From Beta vulgaris subsp. vulgaris (taxonomy: Eukaryota > Streptophyta > Magnoliopsida > Caryophyllales > Amaranthaceae): DNA of 64,000 nucleotides. This document shows positions 34,602-45,842 of the stretch, in pieces. Below the pieces are notes generated by a model. That model saw only the letters and a list, made by a program, of their open reading frames with translations, did not search any database and had not been told where the DNA came from. Where the stretch lies: assembly GCF_026745355.1 (NCBI RefSeq), contig NC_079206.1, positions 28,518,117 to 28,582,116 on the forward strand, written 5' to 3'. Position 1 is the stretch's first letter. The number at the start of each line of letters is the position of its first letter. Both the position numbers and the translations under genes were made by a program.

Positions 34602-36046
34602 TGAAGGCTAAAGTCGTATCACCTAATCAAAAATAACCTACGGTCCACTAACTAGTAGTCAGGGAAGTCAGGATCGAATCCACAGGGAGAAGTTATATAT
34701 GTATCTGAACTCTAATATTAACTAACGAAATCAGATGAATGGTTGTGTTACTAACTAAACAGTACAGAATTAAATATGAAGGTGTAAATATATTAATAAA
34801 GTACTAGAATCATGGATCACTATGCATACAATTCGGGAAATCAGGATAAATAATAACCACCTAGTAAGTCAATGTCTAGGGCACATGTAATTTCTCTCGA
34901 ACATTACCTCCCTCAAAGATCACCCAGCCGCTCTCGCATAGTCAAGGGTCACTTTGCCTAATAATTGAAAGCCTATACGGTATCTCTCCTCTCGAAGTAG
35001 ATTCAGTATTGCAACAATAGAAATATAAATCAGGCCTAACTTATAATCCTAGCATGAAGAATCAATCAAAGGAAACAGTTGAAATACAAGATAATCAAAC
35101 TAATCTATCAATCCCTCATTGCATACATAGATCTCCACAATTCTAGATATAGAACTACTCACTCATAATCATAAAACAATAACAAGAATCTATAAAAACT
35201 CATACTTTGAAACATGGCAAATAACTAAGAAAAAATATAATTAACAATGGAAGAAATAACAAAGAATAAGAAGAAAGATTACCGAATTATATTGAACTAT
35301 GAATAAGCAAAAGGTTTGATCTTGAATTGAAATCACAAAGCATAAATTAAGGTTCTTGAAAACTCTTAGAGAAAACTAATAATAAAACTAGATAGGAGTT
35401 AATAATTCTGATTTTTCTATTTATACAAGCCCTAAAACAATAGAAAAATCTCGAAAGAAGGGCCCGTATCATTAAAAAACCCGTCTCATCAGTCGCCCGA
35501 TCGGGCCAAAGATGCCCGATGGCATCGGGCTCCAAAGCGAAGGAAAAAACCAAAAACCCGCAGTCGCCCGATGAGATCGGGCTGATCCGCCCGATGACAT
35601 CGGGCGGTTTGATAACATGGCAGGCAAAAGTAGCTGGCAGGGGCGCCCGACGTTGGGCCAGGTCCCCCGATCAGGTGAAACACCGAAATACGACTGGGCG
35701 TTGAACGCCCGATCGGGCCCGCAGCAGAACCATAAAAGTTGTCTCTTCGCCCGATCGGGCTGGGCCGCCCGATCCTGTCAGGTCGGCCAGCATAAGCTTC
35801 GTTTCTTGTTCGTCCTTTGCTCAAAGTCCCGGAAAGCATCATCTAGAAATTCAGCGTCCAACCTCTCTAATCCAGTGCGCAATCATATAAGGTAGGTAAT
35901 AGCTACCTAAAAACTACAATCCAATACAAAACATCAAACCACAACTAGATGGAGAGAGTTAGTACCAAATGGCTCCTAAGAGCACCATAACCATAACTTT
36001 TAGCACATGAATAGGGGAGAAAACTCTATATAAAATCATAATATCA
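34602..36046 (-). repeat. 5' LTR of Athila element
   Basis: 1445 bp, near-identical to 23660-25132; differences are mostly 1-4 base deletions in this copy. Target duplication TTATG at 36047-36051. GC-rich palindrome cluster at 35490-35785. A minus-strand TATA candidate lies in the CTATTTATACAAG block near 35418 (reverse TATAAATAG). Confidence 0.93.
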
Positions 36047-36050
36047 TTAT

Positions 36051-36068
36051 GCCCCACGGTGGGCGCCA
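36051..36068 (-). other. Primer-binding site of inner Tat element
   Basis: Minus-strand TGGCGCCCACCGTGGGGC lies a few bases inside the 5' LTR. The Athila target duplication TTATG (36047-36051) overlaps its last base, so the insertion touched the end of this site. Confidence 0.88.
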
Positions 36069-36071
36069 AAT

Positions 36072-36709
36072 TGTTTATGTTAAAATTTGTCACTTACCAC
36101 GAAATTAAAGTCTTGGGACGATTTAACCAGATTATGTTAAAGACAACGCGACAACAGAATGCAAAGGGGATCAAAGGGGATGAGCACACAAATATGGTGA
36201 CGCAAAAAACCCCAATGAAGGTGAGTGAAAAACCGCGGGTGGTTGGAGATCCACCAAACTAATATAGTTCACTATCTTTCTTAGTAACTGACTGTCATTA
36301 CAAGAGTGCTAAATTCTCTCTAGTGTTCTTCCAATAATGTTACGTAAAAAACTCGTCAATGACCTCTCTCTCCCTTTTATATGCCCTCTTTTTTCCTTGG
36401 CTTTTTTTCCAACGAATAAAAAAATGAATTCACTAATTATTACATTAACTTTGCGCTTCAATCATGGGAGATCTTCTATGCTTACGCTCCAACATCTTGA
36501 TTTGTGCTCTTCAACGGCTGAATTTATGGCTCATAACACTCCTTCCTTATTTAGCTGGACCGTTACCATTAAATGCTCTGCTCCAATCTCGCGTCCTTCG
36601 CTGTGTCTTCGGGTCACATTTACATCGTCATCATGTCAGATGGCATCATGTCATCGATTCATCGCGTCGTTGCGTCAGTGTCATCCTGTCAAAAAATTCA
36701 GCCATAACA
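36072..36709 (-). repeat. 5' LTR of inner Tat element
   Basis: 638 bp, TGTTTATG...CCATAACA on the plus strand, matching 14474-15110. Followed by TACAC (36710-36714), the duplicated target. Confidence 0.92.
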
Positions 36710-36729
36710 TACACAAATAAAAAAAACCA

Positions 36730-38022
36730 AAACTTTACCAATTCTTCACGAACACGAGCATGACTCTTTGTACCAGTTGTAGAAATTGGCTTTGCTTTAG
36801 CCTTTGCAAGTGATTCTTTTCCCCGTTTGCTTCTCTTCTATAAAAATTGAAGCATCAGCATGCATAAGAATGTACATGTCATGGTTCACAATTCACAGAA
36901 TCATATTCAACACCATTAAATATATGAACACAAATAAATGCACCTGTCCCTCATCGGATCTCCAGAAATTAACAAGGCTAATCCACTGATTATTATCTAC
37001 ATCTGTTGGACATCGATTATGCAAAATGGTAATGTCTTCATCATCATTATAATATTTTCCTTTCAAGTAACACTTGTAATCCTTCCATTTAAATCCAACT
37101 GATTTCAATATCCAATACTCACTAGCTTTTGGATAAAGAAATCTTGCCTGAAAAATACACGAGTTAAAAGAATACTAGTATAAAAGGGAGTGTGAATTTA
37201 TAATAATTAATGTTCAATCTTTCAAAAAGTAAAAATATACAATTGAGATTGTAATTTTGATTACCTCAACTTCCTTCAATATCATCTTTTCATTGTTCTT
37301 ATTGCAACCTTTTTTCAGATGATCCCATCTTGTATAACTTAGAGAGCAAAGATCCCCATTTTTTGCAATTGTCCCTAAAAAAGCACCAAGTACCCCCCTT
37401 CTTCTCTAACAGGCTGCATCTCCTTATTGAAATCGACAACAATTTGATGGCCTTGAGGCATATTCCATATATCTGCTAACACAGTTTTTCCACGCTTTCT
37501 ATTTCCATTCGAATCTGTTTCCATTAAAAGTGCAACATACTATCTTACTTGCATAAGCTCAAAGATAAGTTAAAAATTTGCATGTATGGTAGAGAGTTTC
37601 TACTAGAACAACTATTGAATACTGAGTATATGCTAAAGGACACTTAGAACACACTTCCATTAGAAAATATACTTAGACTATATAACATGGCATAACATAT
37701 AACTTGTTGGTACAGATGAGCTACAAATCATTACTAGTTAAAAACCTCACAAGAATTAACTTAATTAGAGATAGATATGGAAATACTCTACCTTGCACAA
37801 TGTAATTATAAACTCGATGTTCTTCATGTTGATCATGAGATGTAGACCCTTCAATATTTCCTTGATTTTGGGCAGAAGAAACACTTTGATGTTGTTGAAT
37901 CTCATCCCTAATTCTTGAGTTATTTGGCTCTGAGTTGTTTGGTTGCACTACACTTCTACCACTTATTTCATTCATACTTGTATTAACCGTAGTCCTTCGC
38001 AACCTCTTATGACCCTTGTGAT
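36730..38022 (-). pseudogene. Second CACTA gene (Ptta/En-Spm type), N-terminal exons
   Basis: Begins MANHKGHKRLRRTTVNTSMN (about 38022). Exon-like pieces then read NRKRGKTVLADIWNMPQGHQ and IVVDFNKEMQPV (about 37500-37420), YWILKSVGFKWKDYKCYLKG with YYNDDEDITILHNRCPTDVD and NNQWISLVNFWRSDEGQ (37120-36944), and KRSKRGKESLAKAKAKPIST with TKSHARVREE (36850-36730). Each gap looks like an AT-rich intron. Ptta/En-Spm proteins bind transposon ends. The Tat element at 14474-36709 cuts the gene here; the rest is at 14420-13740. Confidence 0.78.
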
Positions 38023-38234
38023 TAGCCATTAACCTATAAACAAAAATACAAGATAATGACAAAAACAGAACAGTAACAATAAAAATTATATTATCAATAT
38101 ATAAGAGTGTCACAAAACAAACAACCAAAATGCACATAACCCAGATAATAAATAGTTTTCATCATAATGTCCTAGAAACTAAAAAACTCTAACTAAATTA
38201 AAAAAATCCATATAATCAATATAATTATTTAAAA

Positions 38235-41200
38235 CTACTCATCATCAACCTCGATTCCTTCCACACCCGTCCCAACCCATCTAGTATTCCCATCAACATC
38301 ACTAGGTATTATATTCAAAAAAGAAACATGGTATGGATTTGTCTCACAATCTTCCTGCATATCATCTTCACCTAAGTTATACACATCCTTTGGCTTCATC
38401 TTTATAGCAACTGACCAATCCGCATCAACATGATCTTGTATGTAGAATACTTGTTCCGCTTGTGTTGCAAAAATATTCGACTCATCTTCTAATCTTTTCC
38501 CCGTGTGTGTCAAGCGAGAGGTATTGACAAGTGTATAACCAGAGTTGTCCTTTTTTACTCCCCTTCCAATGGTAGCATCAAACCAGTTACATTTAAATAA
38601 TACCACTGAATACCCTCCTAAGTATTTCAATTCGATGACATCTACTATTTGCCCATAGTATGCAACATCTCCCAAAATTGGATTCCGATCCTATCATTTG
38701 CACTCGCATAACTTGATGGCTTTGCAATTACAACGACACCACTATTTTGAGTACACTTGTCATAACATTTGGCTCTATAAGTAAAACCATTGACATTGTA
38801 TCCTTGGTATTTTGTGACAACATCAAGTGGACCTCTTGCGAGCATGCGTATTTCTTCTCTCAGAAAACCTATGCCATTTGTTCTCTCCAATTTATCCACC
38901 TATTGCAAATGTAGTACCGTTAATTATCAATTTAATGAATAAACTAAAAAAAGTCTTAATTATGATGCTTACATGTTGCTTAAACCAATCATGAAAGGAT
39001 TCATGTTGTAAACGCTCAATATCTTTCAATGATAAGCGTCTTGGACGACTACTTCTCTTAAGTTCTGAAGCATGTTCTCTACATACACAATTATATGTTA
39101 GGATAGAATTATTAGTAGATTACTAAGTAGCATGTTATATAAAATTCAAAAGATATTAAGATACTAACTTGAGATATTCAGCGACTTGTGAACAATTGAA
39201 TAGCACGTAACGATGTGCTTGTATCTTGCTCATTTGGGTAATAGTGTGTGTCATATGCTTCCCAGCAGGCTTTCCAACTTGTGAGAAGAATGAAAACTCT
39301 CCTAGAATTACTAAAGACTCTACTTGTGCAATATCGTCAGATATTCCCAAAAGTTTACTTAAACTAGAGTTGAATCCTTGAAGGTATCATGAAGAAAAAT
39401 TGGCAAATTCAAGAGCCGAGATTGCTTCGGCAATGGAAGCCTCAGGATGAGCCTTGTTACGCACATGGGACTTTAATGAGCCAAAATATCTTTCAAAAAA
39501 ATACATCCACCTAAACATCATTGCTCCTGCAAGCTTTGTTTGGGTTGCTAGATGAACAACTAAATGCGCCATCACAGTAAAGAAACTAGGTGGAAATATC
39601 ATTTCGAGGTGGCACATGATGACAGGTATTTGTTTCTCAAGTTGTTTAAGGTCATCCACATGTACATTCTTACTACATACTTCTCTAAAATAGCCACATA
39701 AATCAGATAAAACCCCTACTACATCCTTTGAGAGAATCCCTCGTAATGCAATAGGAAGGATTTGTTGCATTAAAATATGGCAGTCATGGCTTTTTAGCCC
39801 AACCAACTTGGCTTGTTGAAGATTTACACATCGAGAAATGTTTCCAGCATAACCATTTGGAACTTTAATTCCATGAAGTGTTCTACATAAAACTTGCTTT
39901 TCATTTCTAGACATTGTGTATGCAGCAGGTGGCAAATACCACTTATTTGAATTTTTTGTTATCTGGGTGAAGTTCCTTCCGTATTCCTAATTCTTTCAAA
40001 TCAAGGCGAGCTTTCAGATTATATTTAGACTTTCCTTCTACGTTCAACAATGTATTAATCACATTATCACACACATTTTTTTCTATGTGCATAACATCTA
40101 AGTTGTGTCTAATTAAGTGAGATTCCCGGTACGACAATGACCACAAAGGACTCTTTTTCTTCCAAGTGTTCGAACTAGAGAATTATGAAATCTCCTCTAT
40201 TTGGTGCAACTCATCTGTCCCTGTTCGATTCATGGGGGCTGCTCTTAATTCTTCCTCTCCGTTAAAAGCTTCCTTATTCAGTCGAAATGCATGGTCGAAA
40301 TCTAACCAACGACGATGAGCCCAAAAAGAATACTTGTGACCATTTTTTAGCCAAGCTGTGTCAATGTTGCAACAAGGACATGCCTTTTCCCCATGTGCAC
40401 TCCAGCTGGAGAGCATTCCAGAAGCTGGAAAGTCGCTGATTGTCCATAATAGCCCAACAAGCATATTGAAATTTTCATCCTTAAAAGCATCATAAGTCTC
40501 ACTCCCAATATTCCAAAGCTCGAGAAACTCCTCAATAAGGGGCTGCATAGATACATCAATTTTGTTTCCAGGACTAGTTGGATCGGGAATTAGTGTTGAA
40601 AGGATAAGAGATGACTTTTTTAAACATAACCATGGGGGAAAATTATACGACACCAAAACTATAGGCCAACAACTATGAGTAGAGCTCATCATCCCAAAGG
40701 GATTAAAACAATCACTAGCAAGTCCAAGCCTAACATTGCGACTATCTTTACCAAATATAGGATACCTACTATCAAAGTTCTTCCAAGCTTCTGAATCAGC
40801 CGGTTGCCCTAAAACCTCTTTGTTCTCTTTACGTTCATGATCATGCCACCTCATCAAGGAGGCAGTGTGCTTCGACATAAACAATCTCCTAAGTCTAGGC
40901 TTTAAAGGAAAATAGCATAATACTTTTGTGGGAGTTCCTTTTTTCTTCTTTCGTCCTGTTGAAGTAGTCTGCTCACTTACTCTTTTCCACCTAGAAGCAC
41001 CACAAACTGAGCAATTATCATCATTAGCCTTATCCTTCCAATAAAGCTGACAGTGATTTGGGCATGAATGTATTTTAATATAGCCAAGGCCTAACTTCTG
41101 AGTGACCTTTTTAGCCTCTGCAAATGACTTGGGTAATTTGCACTATTAGGAATTGCAAGTTGACAAAATCCTAGTAGGTCATTAAAAGACTTATTAGTCC

Positions 41201-41723
41201 ATTTGTTAGTACTCTTAATATGAAAAAGAAGTACTAAAAATGACAACTTGGTTAATTCACATTCGGGCCATAACTCTGTGTCAGCGTCATTGAGAAGCGT
41301 ATAAAGTCTTGGGCTTCTTTATTTTGGCCATGAGTGCTTTGGTCAACATTCTCGCTTTGTTTATATCATCATCTCGATGACCATATGCGTTATGCACCAA
41401 CTTTCGCATATCTGTATATACGGTAAAATCTCATCTTCTACCACAGGTTCAGAAGGACTTGAAATGGGAACTTGATCCACTTTTTCACCATGAAAAATCC
41501 AGATAGTGTAATTATGCATCATTCCAAAATGAAGCAAGTGCAAATTTACATCATCTGGACTCAAAAGCTTGTGATTAACACACTTCATACAAGGACATCT
41601 AAGTTTACCATTATCACATGTTAAAGTCTTAATAGCATAACTCATAAACCCTTCAACTCCTAGTCGATATTGTGCTGCCTTTATTGGCCAAGTCAAATTT
41701 TCTTTAATTTGCCTCAAATCCAT
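38235..41723 (-). pseudogene. CACTA transposase (Tnp2 type) with associated domains, split in several pieces
   Basis: From ATG 41723: transposase-associated domain YRLGVEGFMSYAIKTLTCDN with CPCMKCVNHK (cysteine cluster); Tnp2 core from about 40950 with EAWKNFDSRYPIFGKDSRNV, RLGLASDCFNPFGMMSSTHS, GEKACPCCNIDTAWLKNGHK; LDVMHIEKNVCDNVINTLLN (about 40090); a DUF4218-type block FPPSFFTVMAHLVVHLATQT and FFERYFGSLKSHVRNKAHPE (39930-39390); and a DUF4216-type end VVLFKCNWFDATIGRGVKKD (38600). It would cut and paste the element. Frame changes near 41360, 40180 and 39940 (some may be introns) suggest it is defective. Confidence 0.84.
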
Positions 41724-42222
41724 GATTAACTAAACTGGAAAAAAAAAAAGGCATTCAAATATCATGATTAATAATGGGTCATTACATATAACATATACAC
41801 GATAAATTTGACAATAGGTAACAATATACTAACTTACACACTAATAGAAATCGAGCAGGTTTGCAAATTAATGAAACTTCACTTTGACAATAGGTCTGGT
41901 AAGAGAGTATTGATTCTGCATCACTAATCAACCAAAGCAAAAGATTCTATCTTTTAAAAATGATAGATATAATAAGATACAAATAATTACTTATATTACA
42001 TGACAAGAAATCAAAAAAAAAATCAATACTTTGAATTTTCTAAGCAAAAAGTAAATAAATCTTAGGTATTAAGAAATTTGAACTAGACAAAACAAAGGGG
42101 TATCACATCAACAGAAACCGAGAAAGTTCAAAGTCTTTTGGCCTACAAAGTTTGAAGTTTCTTAATAACATTCATCTTTTATGCTGTCTTTCATATAAGT
42201 ATATATATGACTGTATGAGACT
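41724..42222. other. CACTA upstream region, no gene seen
   Basis: AT-rich DNA 5' of the transposase start codon on the minus strand. A minus-strand TATA box cannot be singled out. Confidence 0.5.
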
Positions 42223-42770
42223 ATGAGTTCCATGGAAAACTCAACAAGAGAAAAACAAACATATAAAATGGTTTTTACTTTCGTTGGCATCCATTTCCCT
42301 TTCATAACCTTCATCATTATTATTTCCTTAGGTGTTCCCTTGTCAAATGGTGAAGATGTAAACTACAGAGCATGCTCTACTCTATACTCATGCGGGAATA
42401 TTTCGGATATCGGATTCCCGTTTTGGGGAGGAAATAGGCCCAAGTTCTGTGGGATCCCGAAGTTTAAGCTCAGTTGTAATGACAGACAAATTCTACAACT
42501 ATGAATGTATTTCAGAATTTATATAACCCAGTCAGTGTGATTGACATCAATACAACTTCTCACATGATGAATGTTTTCCAAAGCAATGTGTTTAACCATT
42601 GTTATAAACTACCACTGGAATATTATTGTATTACTTTAAATTTAAATCAAGTACTCAATATAATTTATTCTCTACTTCAATATGCATGTTGGGTCACTAT
42701 TCTTCTCTTGTTTTTCCTAACCTCTCAACTGTTGCATTTTAAATATTGTCAAACAAAAACAGCAATATAG
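42223..42770 (+). pseudogene. Captured fragment of LRK10-like / wall-associated receptor kinase ectodomain
   Basis: ATG 42223 gives a charged start, a hydrophobic signal segment (GIHFPFITFIIIISLGVPLS, residues about 23-42) and then YRACSTLYSCGNISDIGFPF, WGGNRPKFCGIPKFKLSC, the cysteine pattern of the galacturonan-binding (GUB_WAK) domain found at the N-terminus of LRK10-like receptor kinases. The frame stops at 42502; traces such as YFRIYITQSV follow. No kinase domain is present. It sits inside the CACTA element, antisense to the transposase, and so looks like transduplicated host sequence. Confidence 0.72.
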
Positions 42771-42844
42771 ACAATCAAAAGAAGGATGATGCTAAAACTC
42801 ATGGTTGTGTTGAATCGAAGGAGAAGGTGAATGATCGAATACAA

Positions 42845-43110
42845 TTTCCGAATTAAAGAAGGATTTTTTTGCAGCGATAATTCGAATTGACTGAAAGTCA
42901 CATAGAAAGAAATACCAGCAAGATTCATCTATAATTCGAATTCAATGAAATTCGTACCAGCAATATCGAATGGAGTCTCAATTTCCGAATTAAAGAACGG
43001 ATTTTTTTTTGCAGCAATAATTCGAATTAAATGAAAGTTACATAGAAAGAAAACCAACAAATATTCTATAATTCGAATTCAATGAAATTCATACCAGCAA
43101 CATTAATCCA
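42845..43110. repeat. Two tandem copies of an about 137-bp unit in the CACTA 5' region
   Basis: TTTCCGAATTAAAGAA at 42845 and 42982 opens two copies that share GCAGC(G/A)ATAATTCGAATT and CAATGAAATTC blocks. Noncoding. Confidence 0.75.
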
Positions 43111-43469
43111 TAAATCGCATTGTAATTGAGTAAAATTCTTTGATAAAAAGAATACCTACTTGTTGAGCGAAATACGATGGAGTCTTGCCCAATGAAAATT
43201 TTTAAGTAAACTGGATCTTACTGAAAGGAATTGGAGTCTTCAAATTTCGAAGCGTGAAACTGGATCTTGTTCGAGTGCAGAGAATTCGGAGTTGCTGAAA
43301 GGGAAGGGCTTTGTTGTTCGAGCGTAGAGAATTTGGAGTTGCGTGAAACTAAGAGTTGGAGTAAATTAGGGCTTTGTTTTTTCTTCTTAGTTTAGGCTTA
43401 CCTGTTTTAGTTGTGGGAGTTTTGAATTTTTTTTTAATTTTATGCGCGCTTTTTTGTTCACAAAAAATT

Positions 43470-43588
43470 GGAAAGTGGCAACGCTTTGTTAAAAGTGCTC
43501 CAATTTGTTCCATCAATTCTTAAAGTCAACACTTTTTTTAACAAGTGTTGCTATTTAAGCTCTCCTAAAGGCTATTTTTTTAGTAGTG
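43470..43588. repeat. Right terminal inverted repeat and subterminal repeats of the CACTA element
   Basis: Ends GGCTATTTTTTTAGTAGTG, followed by target duplication GTT. Inside are AACGCTTTGTTAAAAGTGC and AACACTTTTTTTAACAAGTG, the latter a near-palindrome, matching the AAAGCG words at the left end. Confidence 0.75.
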
Positions 43589-43591
43589 GTT

Positions 43592-45820
43592 GTCCTCTAT
43601 GTCTTCTCTTTTTCTATTCTTGGGTCGCTCCCCAGGGTCACCCAACCCCGTGAAATTGTTTGTATAGCACTCTCGAGCTGTCTGTTTATCACCATATAGC
43701 TTCTCGGCCTACCCATTATCGGTTTCGTATTGTATGAGCAGTTGATATATGAATATTACAACATTCACCCGGTTAAGTGTAGGCTAGCCTATGATGATAT
43801 TGTACAGCAGAGGAACATCTACCACCAGCAAATCAACTGGTAGGCTTTTTCCTTGACATTTCTCTCCTAGTCAGACTGCTAGCTGACCTGTCCCGACTGG
43901 GTGTACAACTTCTCCCCTTGAAGCCTATCGGTGGTTGACTGTTTGGGGCCAGGTATCCTTTGTCATTCTTGAGCTTCTAGAGGCAGTCGAGAGTGATAAT
44001 ATCGGCTGATGACCCGTTGTCCACGAGTACCCTCTTCACCTTTGAATTGGTGACTTTCATTTCGATAAGAAACGAGTCATTATGAGGTGTGCAGATTGGA
44101 CGGCTAGGCCTACCGAAAGTCATTATTGGGCATGTGGTGGGGTTCCGTTTCTACTTCTAGCACTTGGTGTCTAAGAGAGTATATGTGATATTTGCGGGGG
44201 CGTCTGGTTAGGCCACCCGAAGCCATGCCTCTAGATATGACTCCCACGACTCCTTCGGTATGATCACTTCCTTGTCGACTCTCCTTATACTTCCCTTTCT
44301 CCTCTTGAGGGTATTTGAGATATCTATTTAGTTTGCCTTGATCCGCTAAGTGATCATATAGTGTCTTCTTTAATTCTCGACAATCTTTTCTAGTGTGCCC
44401 ACACTCAAGATGGTATTCACACCACAACCTTTGATCTCTCCTATCCTTGGATGCCTTGATGGAGGGAGGGTTGGGTAAGACAGATTTGTGTTATGTCGAG
44501 GTAGATTTCTCTTCGGTTTATTTTTTTTTTAAATCGTGGATCGTTCCCGTTGTCGGTAATTCTCGTGACGATTTGGTTGTTTTCTGGTACTTTTGTTCTA
44601 TTCTCGGTAAGGGTTATCGCCTTTTCTCTTTTTCGGCTTCTCTGATACTGGTTTGCAAATGTCTGACACTTGGATATAATTTTTGAGCCTGAGGCATAGC
44701 CTCGATGAACGCGGTTTCCTCATTCTCTGCCAACGACCATATGAACTTTTCAAGCCAGAGTCCTGACATTAGGGAGGTGAAGGCAACTCCGTCTTGTAAG
44801 TCAGAAATTTTCAGGGATTCTTTGTTGAACCTCTTGATATAGTTAACCAAGCTTTCATGTTCTTGTTGCTTGCTAGACATTAGATGAATGCTCGTCTTTT
44901 TGTGTCTACAACCTGATATGAAGTGTTGATGGAACAATGCTTCTAACACTAAGAGATTGGTGATGATGCGTGGAGATATTCTCGAGAACCAACTAAGTGT
45001 CAGCCCTGTGAGTGTTGTGGGGAAGTATCAGCACCACGCCGCCTCACAACCTGTCTTCACATTCATCTGGGCTTTGTAAGCCGCCATGTGATCGACAGGT
45101 TCAGTATTGCCCGAGTATTGTTCCATTTGGGGGACTTTGATCTTTTTAGGATTGGAGACTTCCATGATTTCACGGCTGAAAGGGTTCATGAAATTAAGCA
45201 CGCCTCTTGGATTCTAATGGAGTGCCCTCTCGTTCCCGGCGAGGAGTATGAGAGTGGGCTTGTTCCTGATGAGTTTTCTCTTGGTCGACCCTCTTTTTGT
45301 TATTATTATGTTTCTGGCATCCTGCTCTTGCTATCGCCGACGGTTTTCTATGATCCACCAAGCATCAGAATCAGCCACTCATTAGGAATTCACTTGTCAG
45401 GAATTTTCTCCCCTCGTTGTTCGCCCCAGTTAGGGATTCAAAGGGTGGGGTTTCCCGAGGTCGGGGTTCCCCCGAGCAAGTTCTCTGGGTTCCTTTTGAT
45501 TTTGCTGAATGTTTCCTTGGTTGAGGTGGGGGATTCCCACTATTAGCTCTTGCAGACTTCGTTGCATGTTCGCATTCAGCTGCTGAGCTATTCTTTCTAT
45601 GTCAGCCATGGTTATTGGAGGTGGATCGGGTTGGTGTTATTCCCGAGGGATGGATGTCTCTTCATTTCGAGGAGTAGATCCCTCGTTGTCCAGCGTGAGG
45701 GATTCGACCAGCACATTGGGTTGCTGGGATTGAAGCGGTGTTGGGTGACGTGATAACGAGGCTCGGGTTATTTTCCTTCAGGGTGCCATGTTCCTCTCGA
45801 TGGTGACTTTGAGATGTAGT
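43592..45820 (-). pseudogene. gag: Outer Tat element gag and protease start, heavily decayed
   Basis: From the leader near 45800 (ITMADIERIAQQLNANMQRS at about 45610) through the gag core HFISGCRHKKTSIHLMSSKQ, HESLVNYIKRFNKESLKISD (44949-44780) to the zinc knuckle-like RLWCEYHLECGHTRKDCREL (about 44420), analogous to that of the inner Tat element. Protease follows with KRVLVDNGSSADI (about 44030). Reading is cut at 43591 by the CACTA insertion and resumes as RT at 12661. Many stops. Confidence 0.78.
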
Positions 45821-45839
45821 ATCCCCAGATGCGGCGCCA
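45821..45839 (-). other. Primer-binding site of outer Tat element
   Basis: Minus-strand TGGCGCCGCATCTGGGGAT, next to the LTR. TGGCGCC core as in the other two Gypsy elements. Confidence 0.85.
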
Positions 45840-45842
45840 AAC

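Larger units (their letters stand above)
23660..36046 (-). mobile_element. Ty3/Gypsy retrotransposon, Athila type, innermost copy
   Basis: LTRs at 23660-25132 and 34602-36046, flanked by TTATG on both sides (23655-23659 and 36047-36051). Minus-strand order: 5' LTR, primer-binding site 34580-34596, gag, protease, RT (FMDDFSVYG), RNase H, integrase, a GC-rich repeated spacer, then an extra ORF of the Athila ORF1/envelope-like type, polypurine tract and 3' LTR. The extra ORF after pol and the MDDFSV motif place it in the Athila lineage. All ORFs carry frameshifts. It is inserted about 18 bp into the inner Tat element, past its primer-binding site. Confidence 0.92.
14474..36709 (-). mobile_element. 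Ty3/Gypsy retrotransposon, Tat (Retand-like) lineage, inner copy
   Basis: Two LTRs (14474-15110 and 36072-36709) start TGTTTATG and end CCATAACA and are flanked by TACAC on both sides (14469-14473 and 36710-36714). On the minus strand: 5' LTR, primer-binding site 36051-36068, gag, protease, RT with a Gypsy-type RNase H, a second archaeal-type RNase H, and integrase; then on the + strand an intron-containing antisense ORF before the 3' LTR. An Athila element (23660-36046) is inserted just after the primer-binding site. Without it the element would be about 9.8 kb. By eye the LTRs show about 14 mismatches in the first 185 bases. Confidence 0.9.
12665..43588 (-). mobile_element. CACTA (En/Spm) DNA transposon, split by nested retrotransposons
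   Basis: The right end, read on the complement, starts CACTACTAAAAAAATAGCC; the left end starts CATTAGTATGGAATTGGC, 20 of the first 30 bases matching by eye. Both sides are flanked by GTT (12662-12664 and 43589-43591), the 3-bp TSD expected for CACTA. Subterminal AAAGCGT/ACGCTTT words lie at both ends. It encodes on the minus strand a Tnp2-type transposase (41723 down to 38235) and a second gene of the plant Ptta/En-Spm type (38022 down to 36730, continuing at 14420-13740). Without the insertion at 14474-36714 it would be about 8.7 kb. It interrupts the outer Tat element between protease and RT. Confidence 0.87.
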
